A stretch of 64,000 nucleotides of DNA, from NCBI RefSeq assembly GCF_039621855.1, contig NZ_CP155071.1, forward strand, positions 3,906,001 through 3,970,000, in the 5' to 3' direction. The DNA comes from Erwinia sp. HDF1-3R (GTDB lineage Bacteria; Pseudomonadota; Gammaproteobacteria; Enterobacterales; Enterobacteriaceae). Both the position numbers and the translations under genes were made by a program. Positions 47,175 to 59,700 of this stretch are shown one piece after another (position 1 is the first letter of the stretch; every line of letters begins with the position of its first letter). The notes beneath the pieces were generated by a model that was not told the origin of the DNA, made no database searches, and worked only from the letters and a program-made list of their open reading frames with translations.

Positions 47175-48215
47175 ATGCACTATCACCGTATCCCCCACAG
47201 CAGTCTGGAAGTCAGTTCTCTGGGGCTGGGCACCATGACGTTTGGTGAGCAAAATAGCGAAGCCGATGCGCACGCGCAGCTCGATTTAGCCGTACAGTCC
47301 GGTATTAACCTGATTGATACCGCCGAGATGTATCCGGTGCCGCCGCGCCCTGAAACTCAGGGATTAACCGAAAAATATATTGGCAGCTGGCTGAAGGCGC
47401 GCGGTAACCGCGACAGGATCGTACTGGCTTCCAAGGTGGCCGGCCCGGTTCGCGGTGCCGATGCCTCTATCCGACCACAGCAGGCGCTGGATCGTAAGAA
47501 TATCCGCGAAGCGCTGGATGCCAGCCTCAAACGTCTCAACACCGATTATCTCGATCTTTATCAGCTGCACTGGCCCCAGCGCCAGACCAATTTCTTTGGC
47601 AAGCTGAACTATGAATACAGTGATAATACGGCGCCCGTGACGCTGCTTGAGACGCTTGAAGCCCTCAATGAGCAGGTCCGCGCAGGCAAAATTCGCTATA
47701 TCGGCGTCTCGAATGAAACGCCCTGGGGCGTGATGCGCTATTTGCAGCTGGCTGAAAAGCACGAGCTGCCGCGCATTGTCAGCATCCAGAACCCCTACAG
47801 CCTGCTAAACCGCAGCTTTGAACTGGGCCTGGCGGAAATCAGCCAGCACGAAGGGGTAGAGCTGCTGGCTTACTCGAGCCTGGCCTTTGGTACGCTGAGT
47901 GGAAAATACCTCAACGGTGCGAAACCCGCGGGCGCGCGTAATACCCTGTTCAGCCGTTTTACGCGCTACAGTGGCGAGCAGGCAGAGCTGGCGATTGCAG
48001 AATATGTCGCGCTGGCTAATAAACATGGCCTGGATCCCGCTAAAATGGCGCTGGCTTTTGTCCGCCAGCAGCCGTTCGTGGCCAGTACCCTGCTGGGCGC
48101 GACCACGCTGGAGCAGCTACAGATCAATATTGACAGCTATGCGCTGACGCTGGATGAAGAAGTATTAGAGGGGCTGGAAGCGATTCACCGTCGTTACACC
48201 TACCCGGCGCCGTAA
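47175..48215 (+). CDS. tas: Aldo-keto reductase family protein Tas
   Basis: 346 residues from the ATG at 47175, the same length as E. coli Tas; the longer frame from 47112 lacks support, while AAGGAAG lies just before 47175. NADP(H)-dependent aldo-keto reductase fold with the catalytic tetrad region in LIDTAEMYPVPPRPETQG, LASKVAG and LYQLHWPQR. E. coli tas complements a prephenate dehydrogenase defect when overexpressed; its normal substrate is unknown. Convergent with lplT, separated by a terminator-like hairpin. Confidence 0.95.
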   Translation: MHYHRIPHSSLEVSSLGLGTMTFGEQNSEADAHAQLDLAVQSGINLIDTAEMYPVPPRPETQGLTEKYIGSWLKARGNRDRIVLASKVAGPVRGADASIRPQQALDRKNIREALDASLKRLNTDYLDLYQLHWPQRQTNFFGKLNYEYSDNTAPVTLLETLEALNEQVRAGKIRYIGVSNETPWGVMRYLQLAEKHELPRIVSIQNPYSLLNRSFELGLAEISQHEGVELLAYSSLAFGTLSGKYLNGAKPAGARNTLFSRFTRYSGEQAELAIAEYVALANKHGLDPAKMALAFVRQQPFVASTLLGATTLEQLQINIDSYALTLDEEVLEGLEAIHRRYTYPAP

Positions 48216-48239
48216 GCCGGCCCGGGTGGCAAAGCGAGA

Positions 48240-48263
48240 CGGGTGACGCAGGCGCGTCACCCG
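48240..48263. terminator. Hairpin between convergent tas and lplT
   Basis: Perfect 10-bp stem (CGGGTGACGC 48240-48249, GCGTCACCCG 48254-48263) with a 4-base loop, 25 bp after tas and 7 bp from the lplT stop. No T-run on either side, but position suggests a shared transcription end. Confidence 0.5.
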
Positions 48264-48269
48264 ATAAGA

Positions 48270-49484
48270 TTACAGGTCAGGCGTGCTGGCCTTTTTTTGC
48301 GCCAGATGCCAGCCCCACAGCACCGCCATCGACAGAGCAAACAGCGCACCGAAACCTACGCCGGTGGCAACCGGCGGCGCACCCAGCTTTATCGCCAGCG
48401 TATAGAGCGCCAGCATAAGCAGCATGGCGCTGTTTTCACCGAGATTCTGCACCGCAATCGCATTGCCTGCGCCCACGCTGGCCTTGCCGCGCATTTGCAG
48501 CAGCGCGTTAAGCGGCACGACAAAGAACCCACCCAGCACGCCTATCAGGATCAGCAGCAGGTAGGCTCCCACCTCTGCATGCTGCAGTGAGAAAAACACC
48601 ACCGCCACGCCGATCAGTACGCCCGCCGGCATGCAGCGCCCTACCGTCTTCAGCGTGACCAGCTTTGCCGCCGCCGCGGCACCAAACACAATCCCGATTG
48701 CCACCATGGCGTTCAGCAGCGTAGGCGTTTTATTGTCGGTGATGCCCAGTGCCACAGGTACCCACAGCACTAACAGAAAGCGCAGCGTAACGCCCGCGCC
48801 CCAGAACAGGCTGGTGCCCACCAGCGAGAAGCGGGTTTCGCCGTCGCGCCACAGCGCCCGGCAGGCGCTGAAAAAGGAGGCAGACATTTTACCCGGATGC
48901 CACGGCTGGCCCGGACGCGCCACCGCCAGTTTGGGGATCATGACGTTGGCCGCCACGGCCAGTCCATAAGCCACCACGCAGGCCAGCAGCGCCGCAATCA
49001 GGTGCCAGTCCGCCAGTACGCCTCCGGCAATGGAACCCAGCAGAATAGCGGCAATGGTCGATGACTCCATCAGGCCATTGGCTTTTACCAGCGTCTCGCC
49101 GTTGGTCAGCTCGCCCAGGATGCCGTACTTGGCTGGGGAGTAGGCCGCCGCGCCCACGCCAACCAGGCTGTAGCCGATAAAGGGGTTAAAGCCGAAGCAG
49201 ATAACCAGTGCGCCCAGCAGCTTGAGGGCGTTGGCAAACATCATTACCCGCCCTTTGGCAAAGCTGTCTGCCACCTGCCCGACAAAAGGCGCGAGGAGGA
49301 TGTAGGTCGCCACAAATACCATCTGTAATACCGGCTGGCTCCAGTCGGGATAGACCTGCTGCTTAAGCACCGCCAGGGTGGCAAACAGCAGGGCGTTATC
49401 GCCGAATGCCGACAGAAACTGCGCGGCAATTACTGCCAGCATTCCCCGGGAAAACAGCCCCTCGCTGCGGGTGCCGTCACTCAT
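48270..49484 (-). CDS. lplT: Lysophospholipid transporter LplT
   Basis: 404 residues from the ATG at 49484 (E. coli 397). The frame opens at 49526, but the first 14 codons lie within aas and are not conserved. MFS permease with about 12 helices that flips lysophosphatidylethanolamine and related lipids across the inner membrane. Conserved blocks are [38 protein letters not shown] and [18 protein letters not shown]. It overlaps aas by 8 bp; the two proteins form one lipid-recycling system. Confidence 0.95.
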   Translation of the reverse strand: MSDGTRSEGLFSRGMLAVIAAQFLSAFGDNALLFATLAVLKQQVYPDWSQPVLQMVFVATYILLAPFVGQVADSFAKGRVMMFANALKLLGALVICFGFNPFIGYSLVGVGAAAYSPAKYGILGELTNGETLVKANGLMESSTIAAILLGSIAGGVLADWHLIAALLACVVAYGLAVAANVMIPKLAVARPGQPWHPGKMSASFFSACRALWRDGETRFSLVGTSLFWGAGVTLRFLLVLWVPVALGITDNKTPTLLNAMVAIGIVFGAAAAAKLVTLKTVGRCMPAGVLIGVAVVFFSLQHAEVGAYLLLILIGVLGGFFVVPLNALLQMRGKASVGAGNAIAVQNLGENSAMLLMLALYTLAIKLGAPPVATGVGFGALFALSMAVLWGWHLAQKKASTPDL

Positions 49485-51636
49485 CGCGACTCTCCACCTG
49501 TTCAGCCATGCCGCGTAGCGTGACAAAATCCGGCTTGCCGCTGCCGAGCACGGGCAGCTGCTTCAGGTAGCGGATATCGCGAGGAACCGCCAGTTCAGGA
49601 CTGCCCAGTTCGCGGGCCGCACGTTGCAGCTGCTCCCGGCTCAGTTCCGCATCGGTGGTAAACAGCACCAGTGCCTCACCGCGGCTGCCATCCGGTCGCA
49701 GCGAAGCGGCATGCTGTTTTTCTGCCGAGGCTTTCAGCGCTATCTGTTCAACCATTTCCAGCGAAACCATCTCCCCGGCGATTTTAGCAAAGCGTTTAAC
49801 CCTGCCCTGGATCTGACAAAAGCCATGATCGTCAAAGCTGACGATATCGCCGGTGTCATACCAGCCTGGCTCCATCTTCCCTTCTCCGTTATCGGCCTGC
49901 GGTGCTTCCAGTACCCCGGGCGCCTCCACCCGCAGATAGCCCTTCATAATGTTCGGGCCGCGCAGCTGAAGCAGACCGCCCTGCTCAATGCCCGGCACGG
50001 CGATCAGGCGCGAGTCCATCCCTGGCAGAATACGGCCAACGGTGTGATTTTTGGCGGCCATCGGCACGTTGATAGCAACCACCGGCGCACATTCCGTTAC
50101 GCCATAACCCTCCAGAATGCGGATGCCAAACTTGTCCATCCACGTCTGACGCGTCGCCTCCTGCAATTTTTCAGCACCGGCCACCACGTAGCGCAGGCGC
50201 GCAAAATCGTAGGGATTGGCGAAGCGGGCATAGTTGCCAAGGAAGGTTGAGGTGCCGAACAGGACGGTACAGTTCCGGTCATAAACCAGCTCCGGCACGA
50301 TTCGGTAGTGTAGCGGACTGGGGTAAAGAAAGACCTGCGCACCGGTCATCAGCGGCGTGAATAACCCTACCGTCAGGCCAAAGGCATGAAACAGCGGCAG
50401 GGCCGACATAAACCTGTCGCGCGGGGTGAAATCTGCCACGGTACGGATCTGTTCGACGTTCGCCAGCAGGCTTTTATGCGAATGCACCACGCCTTTCGGA
50501 TTGCCTTCGGAGCCGGAGGTAAACAGCACCATCGCCGCGTCCTCTGGCTGCTGTTTAACCGCGGCAAGGCGTGGCATCAGCAGATGTCCAAGGATCCACA
50601 GCTTATCCTGGGTGGTGACCGTATCCTTCAGATCTTCCAGGAAGATCCAGCGTGCCTGGGTGACCTGTTCAGGCAGATGCCACAGCTTGCCCTTATCAAG
50701 GAACTGCCGTGAAGTGAAGACGGTTTTCACCCCTGATGCTTTCAGGGCGCTGCTGAGCCCGTTTACACCGGCGGTATAGTTCAGCATCGCCGGTATGCGG
50801 CCGCGCATTGACGCGCCTAAAATTGCCGCCGCCGCCACCGTCGCGTTGGGGAGCAGCAGGCCGATATATTCTCCCGGTGCGCTGTAGCGCTCCAGTATGC
50901 GCCCCACGCCGAGTGACTTTTTCAGCAGCCCGGTGTAGCTGTCTGGCGTGAAGTTAACGTCTTCAATGCAGGGTTTAAACAGACCGTATCGCGTACGGGC
51001 GGCAAGGAAGGCTTCATACATCGTCTCGCGCGGACGGACCGCCATGCGGGCTTCCATCATGATGTGCTGGAGATGCTCGCCCGCCAGCTTGCGGCGATCT
51101 CGCGCCCTGGGTGCCTCCGGCATCGGAATATGGGTGGCCGGTAGCAGCGTCAGGCTGATGCGCGGGAACAGACGGCGCTTAAAGACTCCCGCGAGGCGGC
51201 CAAAGGGAGTGAACTCGGCCCCTTCAATGCGCAGGGGGACCAGGGTCGCCTGGGTTTTTGCGGCCACAAAACCCGCACCCTCGTAAATTTTCATCAGCGA
51301 GCCGGTCACCGTGATGCGCCCTTCGGGGAAGATCACCACGGGCCGCCCCTGATTGATGGTTTTCACCAGCTGTTTGACCGACATCGGCTTAGTCGGATCC
51401 ATCGGGACGAAATCGATAAATTTACGCAGCGCGCGCATATACCACTGTTCGCTGACCGAGGAGTAGACGGCAAAAACGGGTTTTACCGGCAGAAAAACAG
51501 CCAGCAGAATGCCATCCAGAAAAGACATATGGTTAGGAACAATCAGAACTTTTTCTTTATATAGACCCGACGTATCGCCGCTTAAATGCGTGCGGAAGCA
51601 GAGTCTGAACAGCAGGCGGAAAAAAGTGAACAACAT
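49477..51636 (-). CDS. aas: Bifunctional 2-acyl-GPE acyltransferase / acyl-ACP synthetase Aas
   Basis: 719 residues (E. coli 719). N-terminal acyltransferase with the HX4D motif ([10 protein letters not shown]) and [11 protein letters not shown]-terminal AMP-binding ligase with [19 protein letters not shown] and [15 protein letters not shown]. It re-acylates lysophospholipids imported by LplT, using acyl-ACP. Starts ATG at 51636 with AAGGAG upstream. In E. coli the sRNAs OmrA/OmrB and galR are next upstream; neither is found here. Confidence 0.97.
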   Translation of the reverse strand: MLFTFFRLLFRLCFRTHLSGDTSGLYKEKVLIVPNHMSFLDGILLAVFLPVKPVFAVYSSVSEQWYMRALRKFIDFVPMDPTKPMSVKQLVKTINQGRPVVIFPEGRITVTGSLMKIYEGAGFVAAKTQATLVPLRIEGAEFTPFGRLAGVFKRRLFPRISLTLLPATHIPMPEAPRARDRRKLAGEHLQHIMMEARMAVRPRETMYEAFLAARTRYGLFKPCIEDVNFTPDSYTGLLKKSLGVGRILERYSAPGEYIGLLLPNATVAAAAILGASMRGRIPAMLNYTAGVNGLSSALKASGVKTVFTSRQFLDKGKLWHLPEQVTQARWIFLEDLKDTVTTQDKLWILGHLLMPRLAAVKQQPEDAAMVLFTSGSEGNPKGVVHSHKSLLANVEQIRTVADFTPRDRFMSALPLFHAFGLTVGLFTPLMTGAQVFLYPSPLHYRIVPELVYDRNCTVLFGTSTFLGNYARFANPYDFARLRYVVAGAEKLQEATRQTWMDKFGIRILEGYGVTECAPVVAINVPMAAKNHTVGRILPGMDSRLIAVPGIEQGGLLQLRGPNIMKGYLRVEAPGVLEAPQADNGEGKMEPGWYDTGDIVSFDDHGFCQIQGRVKRFAKIAGEMVSLEMVEQIALKASAEKQHAASLRPDGSRGEALVLFTTDAELSREQLQRAARELGSPELAVPRDIRYLKQLPVLGSGKPDFVTLRGMAEQVESRDE

Positions 51637-51792
51637 GCCAACTCCTTAGCATAAAAAAGTTGGCTACAACCATGCAGGATATAGCGGAACAACTCAATGC
51701 AGGTTAAGGAGAAATCTGCAATTTTGCGAGTAATGCTGTGAACAGAAAGGCCACCTTCCCCTGGTAAGGCAGTGTAAACCCGACAGGCTGCG

Positions 51793-52044
51793 CTAAATCA
51801 GCCCTTTCTGGGTAAAGGTAACCCGTGTGGCCTCATTGAGATCCATCTCTGTTATCTCCAGCGCTTCACCCAGCTCTTCCCGGATCTCTCGTCTGAGGGC
51901 AGCATCAATGGTTTCACCCGGCTCCATTCCCCCGCCACAGAGGGCCCACTGCCCCGGGAAGACTCCCCGATCGGCGGCCATCCTGCACAGCAGGTACTCC
52001 CCTTCATTCTCAATAATCGGGCAGACAATGATTCTCTGACGCAT
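51793..52044 (-). CDS. nudI: NudI-like Nudix protein with internal deletion
   Basis: 83 residues against about 141 in E. coli NudI (nucleoside triphosphatase). Residues 1-67 follow NudI, including a full Nudix box ([22 protein letters not shown]). The last 16 residues ([16 protein letters not shown]) match the NudI C terminus (DLNVATRKTLRLKGLL), so about 58 internal residues are missing in frame, near 51843. GAGGAG at good spacing precedes the ATG. The missing part includes strands of the Nudix fold, so activity is doubtful. It could be a decaying gene, a mini-Nudix protein, or an assembly error. Confidence 0.8.
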   Translation of the reverse strand: MRQRIIVCPIIENEGEYLLCRMAADRGVFPGQWALCGGGMEPGETIDAALRREIREELGEALEITEMDLNEATRVTFTQKGLI

Positions 52045-52233
52045 ATTCGCTCCTCAGCCTGTTTTTATGGCGGCGCACATAAACTTTATAGCTGACTTGT
52101 CTATATACTTTTTGTGGTCGGGCATTATTGTTTTAAAACAATTAATAACCGGACTGCCATTTTGCTGAGGCACGATCGCTTCACGCCCTGTGTCAGGATT
52201 TACCTTCCTCCTCTTCATTCAGACCGTCCGGCA

Positions 52234-53619
52234 CTACGGGCTTGTCCCCTGCCAGCCGCCGCCCAGCGCGGCAATCAGCTGTACGCTGGCTACCCACTGC
52301 GTGCTTTGCAGCGACAGCAGGCTCTGCTGCTGGCTGAGGCTGGTGTTTTCGGTGGTGGCAACGTCCAGATAATCGATCATGCCCGCCTGATACTGATTGC
52401 GCGTAACCCGGGCAGACTCCTTCGCCGCGTCGCTGGCGCGCTGCTGCGCCTGCACCTCGTCCTGGAGCGTATTCAGCTCAACCAGATAGTTTTCAACCTC
52501 CTGGAAGCCCTGTAAAACCGCCTGGCGATAGCTGGCGACATCCGCATCCCAGGCGGCTTTCGCCTGTTCAACCCGGGAGGAGGTGGCGCCGAAGTCCAGC
52601 AGCGTACCGCTCAGCTCCGGCCCCAGCGACCAGACGCGATTCGGCAGCGACAGCAGATGCTGAAAGGTGCTGCTGGAAAAGCCGCCGCTGGCGCTCAGGG
52701 TCAGGTCGGGATAGTAGCCCGCGATTGCCACGCCAACCGCGGCGTTCGCGGCCGCGACGTTGCGTTCGGCATAGGCGATATCGGGACGTCGCTGTAGCAG
52801 CTCCGAGGGGATGGCGGAGGGAATAGCGGGCAGCGTCGCCGTAAGCGGTGCCGCCGGCAGGCTGAACGCCGCCGGGGTGGTGCCGATAAGCATGGCGATG
52901 GCATGTTCGGTTTGGGCGCGTTGCCAGCTCAGGTCCAGCGCCGATGCCCGGGCGCTTTCAAGCTGGGTTTGCGCCTGAGCCAGCGTCGCCCGTGATTCAG
53001 TGCCCGCCTGGTATTTATTGTTGATGACCGTCAGGTAGCGCTGGTAAGCGTCAATACTCTGCTGATAAAGCGCAATCTGGCTGTCCATAATCCGCAGCTG
53101 AAAATAGTCCTGCGCCAGCTCTGACTGGGCGCTGAGGGTGATATTCGCCAGCTCCGCCGCGCTGGCCTGCGCACTGGCCTTGTTCTCTTCCAGCGTGCGC
53201 CTCAGCTTGCCCCAGATATCCAGCTCCCAGCTGGCGCTGGCTTCCAGAGCGTGACTGTTACTGACGCTGCGCTGCCCACCGCTGGCGCTGGCGCTGCGCG
53301 TTGAGCTGCCGGTGCCGGTCACCGAGGGAAAGAGATCGGAACGGGATTCAGACACCAGCGCTTTCGCCTGGCGATACTGCGCTTCGTACTGCGCCACGTT
53401 CTGGTTCGAGATGGATACCTGGCGCAGCAGGCCGGAGAGGATCGGGTCATGGTAGACCGACCACCATTCACCCTTGCTTTGCGCGTCCTGCGGCGTGGCC
53501 TCTTTCCAGCCCTTCGCCTCTTTATACTGGCTGGGTACATTCGCCGCGGGCCGGTGATAATCAGGCCCCACGGCGCAGCCGCTCAGCAGCAGCGCCACTA
53601 TTACCGGAGTGAGTTTCAT
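52234..53619 (-). CDS. RND efflux outer membrane lipoprotein (NodT/OprM family)
   Basis: 461 residues from the ATG at 53619, where a lipoprotein signal MKLTPVIVALLLSGC starts; the frame is open to 53655 inside the permease gene. The CAVGPDYHRP sequence after the lipobox is the family hallmark. Two outer-membrane-efflux (OEP) repeats with long alpha-helical hairpins (AQAQTQLESARASAL; ARVTRNQYQAGMIDYLD) form the TolC-like duct. It is the last gene of the adaptor-permease-permease-channel operon and starts 8 bp after the second permease. E. coli MdtABC uses TolC instead. Confidence 0.9.
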   Translation of the reverse strand: MKLTPVIVALLLSGCAVGPDYHRPAANVPSQYKEAKGWKEATPQDAQSKGEWWSVYHDPILSGLLRQVSISNQNVAQYEAQYRQAKALVSESRSDLFPSVTGTGSSTRSASASGGQRSVSNSHALEASASWELDIWGKLRRTLEENKASAQASAAELANITLSAQSELAQDYFQLRIMDSQIALYQQSIDAYQRYLTVINNKYQAGTESRATLAQAQTQLESARASALDLSWQRAQTEHAIAMLIGTTPAAFSLPAAPLTATLPAIPSAIPSELLQRRPDIAYAERNVAAANAAVGVAIAGYYPDLTLSASGGFSSSTFQHLLSLPNRVWSLGPELSGTLLDFGATSSRVEQAKAAWDADVASYRQAVLQGFQEVENYLVELNTLQDEVQAQQRASDAAKESARVTRNQYQAGMIDYLDVATTENTSLSQQQSLLSLQSTQWVASVQLIAALGGGWQGTSP

Positions 53620-53627
53620 AAATACAT

Positions 53628-56600
53628 TTATTCCGCAGGGCGCAGACGTGCCCACTGTCGCTTAGTGGCACGGCTGGCGCGATCGAGGTAAAGGTACACC
53701 ACCGGGGTGGTGAACAGGGTTAACAGCTGGCTCAGGGCCAGGCCACCGGCAATAGCCAGCCCCAGCGGGCTGCGCAGATCGGCATCACCGCCGCTGCCGA
53801 GCGCCAGCGGGAGTGCGCCAAAAAAGGCCGCCAGGGTGGTCATCATAATCGGGCGGAAACGCATCAGGCAGGCCTGAGTGATCGCCTGCTGCGGCGACAT
53901 CCCCTGATTGCGCTCGGCGGCCAGCGCAAAGTCGATCATCATAATGGCGTTCTTTTTCACAATGCCGATCAGCAGCAAAATGCCAATTAGCGCGATGACC
54001 GTCAGCTGCGTGTTGGTCAACAGCAGCAGCAGCAGGGCACCCACGCCCGCAGAGGGCAGCGTTGAGAGAATGGTCAGCGGGTGGATATAGCTTTCATACA
54101 GCATCCCCAGCACGATATAGACCGCTGCCAGCGCCGCGAGTATCAGCCAGGGCATGGATGCCGAGAGGTCGGCAAAGGCTTTCGCCGTCCCCTGGAAACC
54201 GGCCTGGATGTTATCCGGCAGGGCGATATTAATCATCGCCGCTTTGATCAGCGCCTGGGCCTGCTCCAGAGAGACGCCGTCGGCAAGGTTAAAGGCAAGG
54301 GTGCTGGTGGCCGACTGCCCCTGATGTGCTACCGACAGCGGCGCATTGGCCCCGCTAAAGCTGGCGAAGGCGGAGAGCGGGATCTGCTGGCCCTTATCAT
54401 TCACCACGTACAGTTTGTTGAGCATATCCGGATCGCGCGTGTAGGCATCCTGCAACGACATAATCACATGGTACTGATTGAGCGTCTTATACAGGGTGGC
54501 GACCTGACGCTGAGAGAAAGCGTTGTTTAACAGCGTATCCAGCATGCTGACATCAACCCCCAGCCGCGTGGCGCGATCGCGGTCGATAGCGATCATCACT
54601 TCCTGACCGCCGGTCTGGGAGTCAGAATCCACGCTGGTGAGCTGGGGGATCGCCTCCAGCGCGGCTTTAACCTTAGGCGTCCAGATACGCAGGGTGTCCA
54701 GATCGTCTGCCTGCAGGCTGTACTGGTAAGAGGCATTGGCGCTACGACCGCCAATATGGATATCCTGCGCGGCCATCAGAAATAGCTCCACGCCGGGAAT
54801 GTTGCGGGTTTTGCCGCTCAGTCGGTTCGCCACCTCGGTAGCCGTAGCATTGCGCTTATCGAGATCCTTCAGGCGGACGAAGAAGTTGGCAGTATTGCGC
54901 GAACCAAACGCCCCGCTGCCCATGGAAGACATGACCCCGTCCACCGCCGGATCCTGCTGGATCAGTTTGGCGAAGGCCTGGAGTTTTGGCTTCATCGCCT
55001 GGAAAGAGACGTTCTGATCGGCCCGCAGCATGCCCATCAGCAGTCCGGTATCCTGATTGGGGAAAAAGCCTTTCTGCACCACGGAGTAGAGAAACAGGTT
55101 GAGAATAACGGTCAGGATCAGGCTAAACAGGGTGAGCCGCTGATGGCGCATCACCCAGTTCAGCGCGGTGGCATAGGCGGTCAGCAGCCGGTTAAGGCCA
55201 CGCTCGATCCACTGAAACAGCGGATGTGGGCGCACGGTAACCTTTGGCTTTTTCTTCAGCAGCCGCGAGCAGAGCATCGGCGTCAGGCTGAGCGAGAGCA
55301 GCATCGAGATAATCAGCGAAACGGTCAGCGTGACGGCAAACTCACGGAACAGACGTCCCACGATGCTGCCCATCAGCAGGATCGGAATAAACACCGCCAC
55401 CAGCGACAGCGTCATCGCCAGCACCGTAAAGCTCACTTCATGCGCGCCCTTGATTGCGGCGCGAACCGGGCTCAGCCCCTCTTCGATATAGCGGGTAATG
55501 TTCTCCAGTACCACGATAGCATCATCAACCACAAAGCCGGTGGCAATAATCAGCGCCATCAGCGACAGGTTATCCAGGCTGTAGCCCAGCAGGTACATCA
55601 CCGCACAGGTGCCAATCAGCGACACCGGCAGCGCCAGCGCCGGGATCAGCACCGCCTGTACGTTACGCAGGAAAACAAACACCACGCCGATCACCAGCAG
55701 CACCGCCACCAGCAGCGTCTCCTCGGTGTCATAGAGCGAGGCGCGAACGTTTGGCCCGCGATCCAGCACAATTTTAAGCGTCACATCGGCAGGCAGATCC
55801 TTTTGCAGCGCCGGGAGCTGGGCTTTGATCGCATCAATGGTTTCCAGCATATTCGCCCCGGCCTGGCGCGTCACCCCAATCATCACCGATGGCGACTGGT
55901 TAAAGTAGCCGACGTTGTACTTATCCTCGACGGCATCGTACACCGTCGCCACGTCACGCAGTCGCACCGCCCTGCCATCCTGATAGCTGATGACCAGGTT
56001 GGCGTACTGCCGGGCCTTATCGAGCTGACCATTGCTGTCGACCACCCACGACTGCCGGTCGCCCTGCAGGATCCCCTTAGGGAGATTGGTGGTGCTGTTG
56101 GCAATGGCTTTGCGTACCGTATCCAGCGACAGGCCAAAATGGGTCAGCTGCTGCGGCTGAAGATCGATGCGCACCGCGGGCAGCGCGCTGCCCATCAGGG
56201 AAACGTCACCGACGCCCTGCACCTGGGCGATCTTCTGATCGATTTTGCTGTCGGCAATATCGTACAGCTCCCCGTTTGATCGGGTAGACGAGGTTAATGC
56301 CAGCATCACAATGGGCGCATCGGAGGGATTCGCCTTTCGATAGGTCGGCAGCGAAGCCATACTGCTGGGCAGCAGACTGCGGGAGGCGTTGATCGCCGCC
56401 TGGACATCCCGCGCCGCGCCGTTAATGTCACGCGACAGCTCGAACTGCAAAATAATGTTGCTTGAGCCCTGTGAACTGCTGGAGGTCATCTCGGTGATCC
56501 CGGCGATTTGCCCCAGCGAGCGCTCCAGCGGCGTGGCTACGGTGGCCGCCATCGTCTCCGGGCTGGCCCCCGCCAGTTTGGCACTGACCATAATGGTGGG

Positions 56601-56726
56601 AAAATCCACCTGCGGCAGCGGCGCGACGGGCAGCAGGCGATAGCCCAGCGCGCCAAGCAGCAGCAACGCCAGGGTCAGCAGCAGCGTCGCCACCGGCCGG
56701 AAGATAAACAGGCGGGTGATGTTCAT
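53628..56726 (-). CDS. RND multidrug efflux permease, MdtC/MuxC type
   Basis: 1032 residues with the AcrB-like plan: TM1, large periplasmic loop, TM2-6, second loop, TM8-12. Recognisable are [27 protein letters not shown] at the N terminus, [20 protein letters not shown] and [24 protein letters not shown] with the proton-relay aspartates in TM4. Similar to E. coli MdtC but clearly diverged. It overlaps the upstream permease by 4 bp (ATGA). The two permeases probably form a mixed MdtB2C-like trimer in the inner membrane. Confidence 0.9.
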   Translation of the reverse strand: MNITRLFIFRPVATLLLTLALLLLGALGYRLLPVAPLPQVDFPTIMVSAKLAGASPETMAATVATPLERSLGQIAGITEMTSSSSQGSSNIILQFELSRDINGAARDVQAAINASRSLLPSSMASLPTYRKANPSDAPIVMLALTSSTRSNGELYDIADSKIDQKIAQVQGVGDVSLMGSALPAVRIDLQPQQLTHFGLSLDTVRKAIANSTTNLPKGILQGDRQSWVVDSNGQLDKARQYANLVISYQDGRAVRLRDVATVYDAVEDKYNVGYFNQSPSVMIGVTRQAGANMLETIDAIKAQLPALQKDLPADVTLKIVLDRGPNVRASLYDTEETLLVAVLLVIGVVFVFLRNVQAVLIPALALPVSLIGTCAVMYLLGYSLDNLSLMALIIATGFVVDDAIVVLENITRYIEEGLSPVRAAIKGAHEVSFTVLAMTLSLVAVFIPILLMGSIVGRLFREFAVTLTVSLIISMLLSLSLTPMLCSRLLKKKPKVTVRPHPLFQWIERGLNRLLTAYATALNWVMRHQRLTLFSLILTVILNLFLYSVVQKGFFPNQDTGLLMGMLRADQNVSFQAMKPKLQAFAKLIQQDPAVDGVMSSMGSGAFGSRNTANFFVRLKDLDKRNATATEVANRLSGKTRNIPGVELFLMAAQDIHIGGRSANASYQYSLQADDLDTLRIWTPKVKAALEAIPQLTSVDSDSQTGGQEVMIAIDRDRATRLGVDVSMLDTLLNNAFSQRQVATLYKTLNQYHVIMSLQDAYTRDPDMLNKLYVVNDKGQQIPLSAFASFSGANAPLSVAHQGQSATSTLAFNLADGVSLEQAQALIKAAMINIALPDNIQAGFQGTAKAFADLSASMPWLILAALAAVYIVLGMLYESYIHPLTILSTLPSAGVGALLLLLLTNTQLTVIALIGILLLIGIVKKNAIMMIDFALAAERNQGMSPQQAITQACLMRFRPIMMTTLAAFFGALPLALGSGGDADLRSPLGLAIAGGLALSQLLTLFTTPVVYLYLDRASRATKRQWARLRPAE

Positions 56727-59700
56727 CCGCGATCGACCACTTTGCGCATCCGCCGACGTCCCCGCTCGGCCAGGCGATCAAACCACAGATAGATAACCGG
56801 CGTGGAGAACAGCGTCAGGACCTGGCTAAAGATCAGGCCGCCAACGATCACCAGCCCCAGCGGCTGACGGAGTTCAGCGCCGGAACCCGACGACAGCATC
56901 AGCGGCAGCGCACCGAGCAGCGCGGCCATGGTGGTCATCAGAATGGGGCGGAAGCGCAGCAGACAGGCCTGATGGATCGCCTCGCGCGGGCTGAGGTGCT
57001 GGTGCTTCTCGGCGTCCAGCGCAAAGTCGATCATCATGATCGCATTCTTTTTCACAATGCCGATCAGCAGAATCACCCCGATAAGGGCAATCAGGCTGAA
57101 TTCGGTTCCCGCCAGCAGCAGCGTCAGCAGCGCCCCCACCGCAGCGGATGGCAGCGTGGACAGAATCGTGACCGGATGAATAAAGCTTTCATAAAGGATG
57201 CCGAGCACCACGTACATGGTCATCAGCGCCGCAAGGATCAGCCACAGCGTGTTACTGGTGGCGCTCTGAAACGCCGCCGTTTCGCCCTGATAGCGCAGCG
57301 TTATGCTGGACGGCAGCGCCAGGCTGTGGGTGGTTTCAGCGATCGCTTTCTGCGCATCCTCCAGCGAGTAGCCCTTATTGAGGTTGAAGGAGATCGTTAC
57401 CGCCGGAAACTGATCGATCCGCATATGCACCAGCGACCCGGTGCGCTGATGAATGGTGGCGACAGAGGTCAGCCTGACCATACCATCGGTGCTGCCGGAT
57501 GACGTCGTACTGTCTGATGAGGTGGAGGTCGAACTGCTGCCCGACGCGCTGCTGCTGGAAGAGGATGTGCTGCTGTTCGATGTCGCCAGCCAGATATCGT
57601 TAAGGGAGGCCGGGGACTGCTGAAACTTAGGCGCAACTTCCAGCACCACACGGTACTGATTCGACTGGGTAAAGATGGTGGAAACCAGCCGCTGACCGAA
57701 AGCGTTATACAGCGCGGTATCCACGTCGGCGGCGGTAATGCCAAAGCGTGCAGCGGCATCGCGATTCAGTTCAACGTACGCGACCTGCCCCTGATCCTGT
57801 AGATTGCTGACCACCGAGCTGAACGCGGGCTGCTGCTGTAGCGCGGCAACCAGCTTCGGTGACCACTTCACCAGATTTTCACTGTCGGCATCATCCAGCG
57901 AGAACTGATACTGATCCGGCGTGACCTGATCGTTAACGGTCAGGTCCTGCGAGGCCTGCATATGCAGCTGGATACCGGGCACGCTGCGGGTCGCCTGCGC
58001 CAGCTCGGCTATCACCTTATCGGCGCGTTCATCACGGTTATCAAACGACTTCAGGTTGATCTGTAGCCGTCCGCTGTTAAGGCTGGTGTTGGTGCCGTCA
58101 ATGCCAATAGTAGAGGTCAGACTGTCTACCGCCGGATTCTTCAGCACGATTTCCGCCAGCTGCTGCTGACGTTTCGCCATTTCACCAAATGAGACATCCT
58201 GCGAGGCGACAGTCACGCCCTGAATGAGGCCGGTATCCTGCGAGGGAAAAAAGCCTTTCGGGATGACAAGATAAAGCAGCGCGGTAAACACCAGCGTGGC
58301 CAGTGCGACCAGCAGAGTGAGCCGCTGGTGATTAAGCACAATAGTTAACAGACGATCGTATCCGGCGATCAGACGGTCAAAGAGTTGTCCGCCCTTGCGA
58401 TAAAAGCGGCTCTGACGCTCCTCCGGGATGTGGCGCAGCAGGAAGGCGCAAAGCATCGGCGTAAGCGTAAGCGAAACGACCATAGATACCAGGATTGAGA
58501 CCGCGAGAGTAATGGCAAACTCCCGGAACAGCCGCCCCACCACATCGCCCATAAACAGCAGCGGGATCAGCACGGCAATCAGTGAAAAGGTCAGCGAGAT
58601 GATGGTGAAACCGATTTGCGCCGAACCTTTCAGCGCCGCTTCCATCGGCGTTTCACCCTGCTCCAGCCGCCGGGAAATGTTCTCAACCACCACGATAGCA
58701 TCATCAATAACAAAGCCGGTGGCGATGGTCAGCGCCATCAGCGAAAGGTTATTCAGGCTGAAGTCGGCCAGATACATTACGCCAAAGGTGCCGACCAGCG
58801 ACAGCGGCACCGCCACGCTTGGGATAAGGGTGGCCGCCACGTTGCGCAGAAACAGGAAAGTTACCATCACCACCAGCGCAATCGACAGCATCAGCTCAAA
58901 CTGCACGTCGCTGATTGAGGCGCGAATGGTCTGCGTGCGGTCAGAAAGTACCTGGACTTTGACGCCGTCCGGCAGGGCGGCCTGGAGCGCGGGCAGCTGC
59001 GCTTTGATGGCGTCAACCACCGAGATAACGTTGGCTCCTGGCTGGCGCTGGACGCTGATTACAATGGCCGGACGGTTATTTGCCCAGGCAGACTGCCAGG
59101 TGTTCTCCGGTGCCTCTTCAATGTGTGCAATATCATGCAGCCTCAGCGCCGCACCGTTCTGCCAGGTGAGGATCAGATTGCCATACTCTTTTGCCGTACG
59201 GAGCTGATCGTTAGCGTCAATGGTGACCGAATGATACTGGCCGTCAAAGCCGCCTTTTGAACCGTTTACGTTGCTGTTGCCGATCAGCGTGTTAACGTCT
59301 TCCAGCGTCAGGCCGTGCGCCGCCAGCGCGTTGGGATCGACCCTGACCCGAATAGCAGGCTGATGCCCGCCCGCCAGCGTGACCATCCCCACACCTGAAA
59401 TTTGCGACAGCTTAAGGGCAATGCGCGTATTGACCAGATCCTGCACTTTGATCAGCGGCAGCGTGTCAGAGGTGGCCGCCAGGGTAATGACGGCGGTATC
59501 CGCCGGGTTAACCTTTTTATAGGTCGGCGGATTGGGCAGATCGCTGGGCAGCAGGTTATTCGCCGCGTTTATCGCCGCCTGCACTTCCTGCTCGGCTACG
59601 TCCAGCGAGAGGTCGAGAGAGAATTTTAGCGTAATCACCGACGAACCGCTGGCGCTGCTGGAGGCCATCTGGCTCAGGCCAGCCATCTCACCCAGCTGAC

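Noticed and set aside
51637..51792. OmrA/OmrB sRNA genes upstream of aas
   Set aside because: In E. coli they lie beside aas, but no matching 5' end or terminator sequence is seen here.
55143..56279. Plus-strand frame of 378 codons over the efflux permease
   Set aside because: Antisense shadow, very rich in His/Gln/Arg, no family features.
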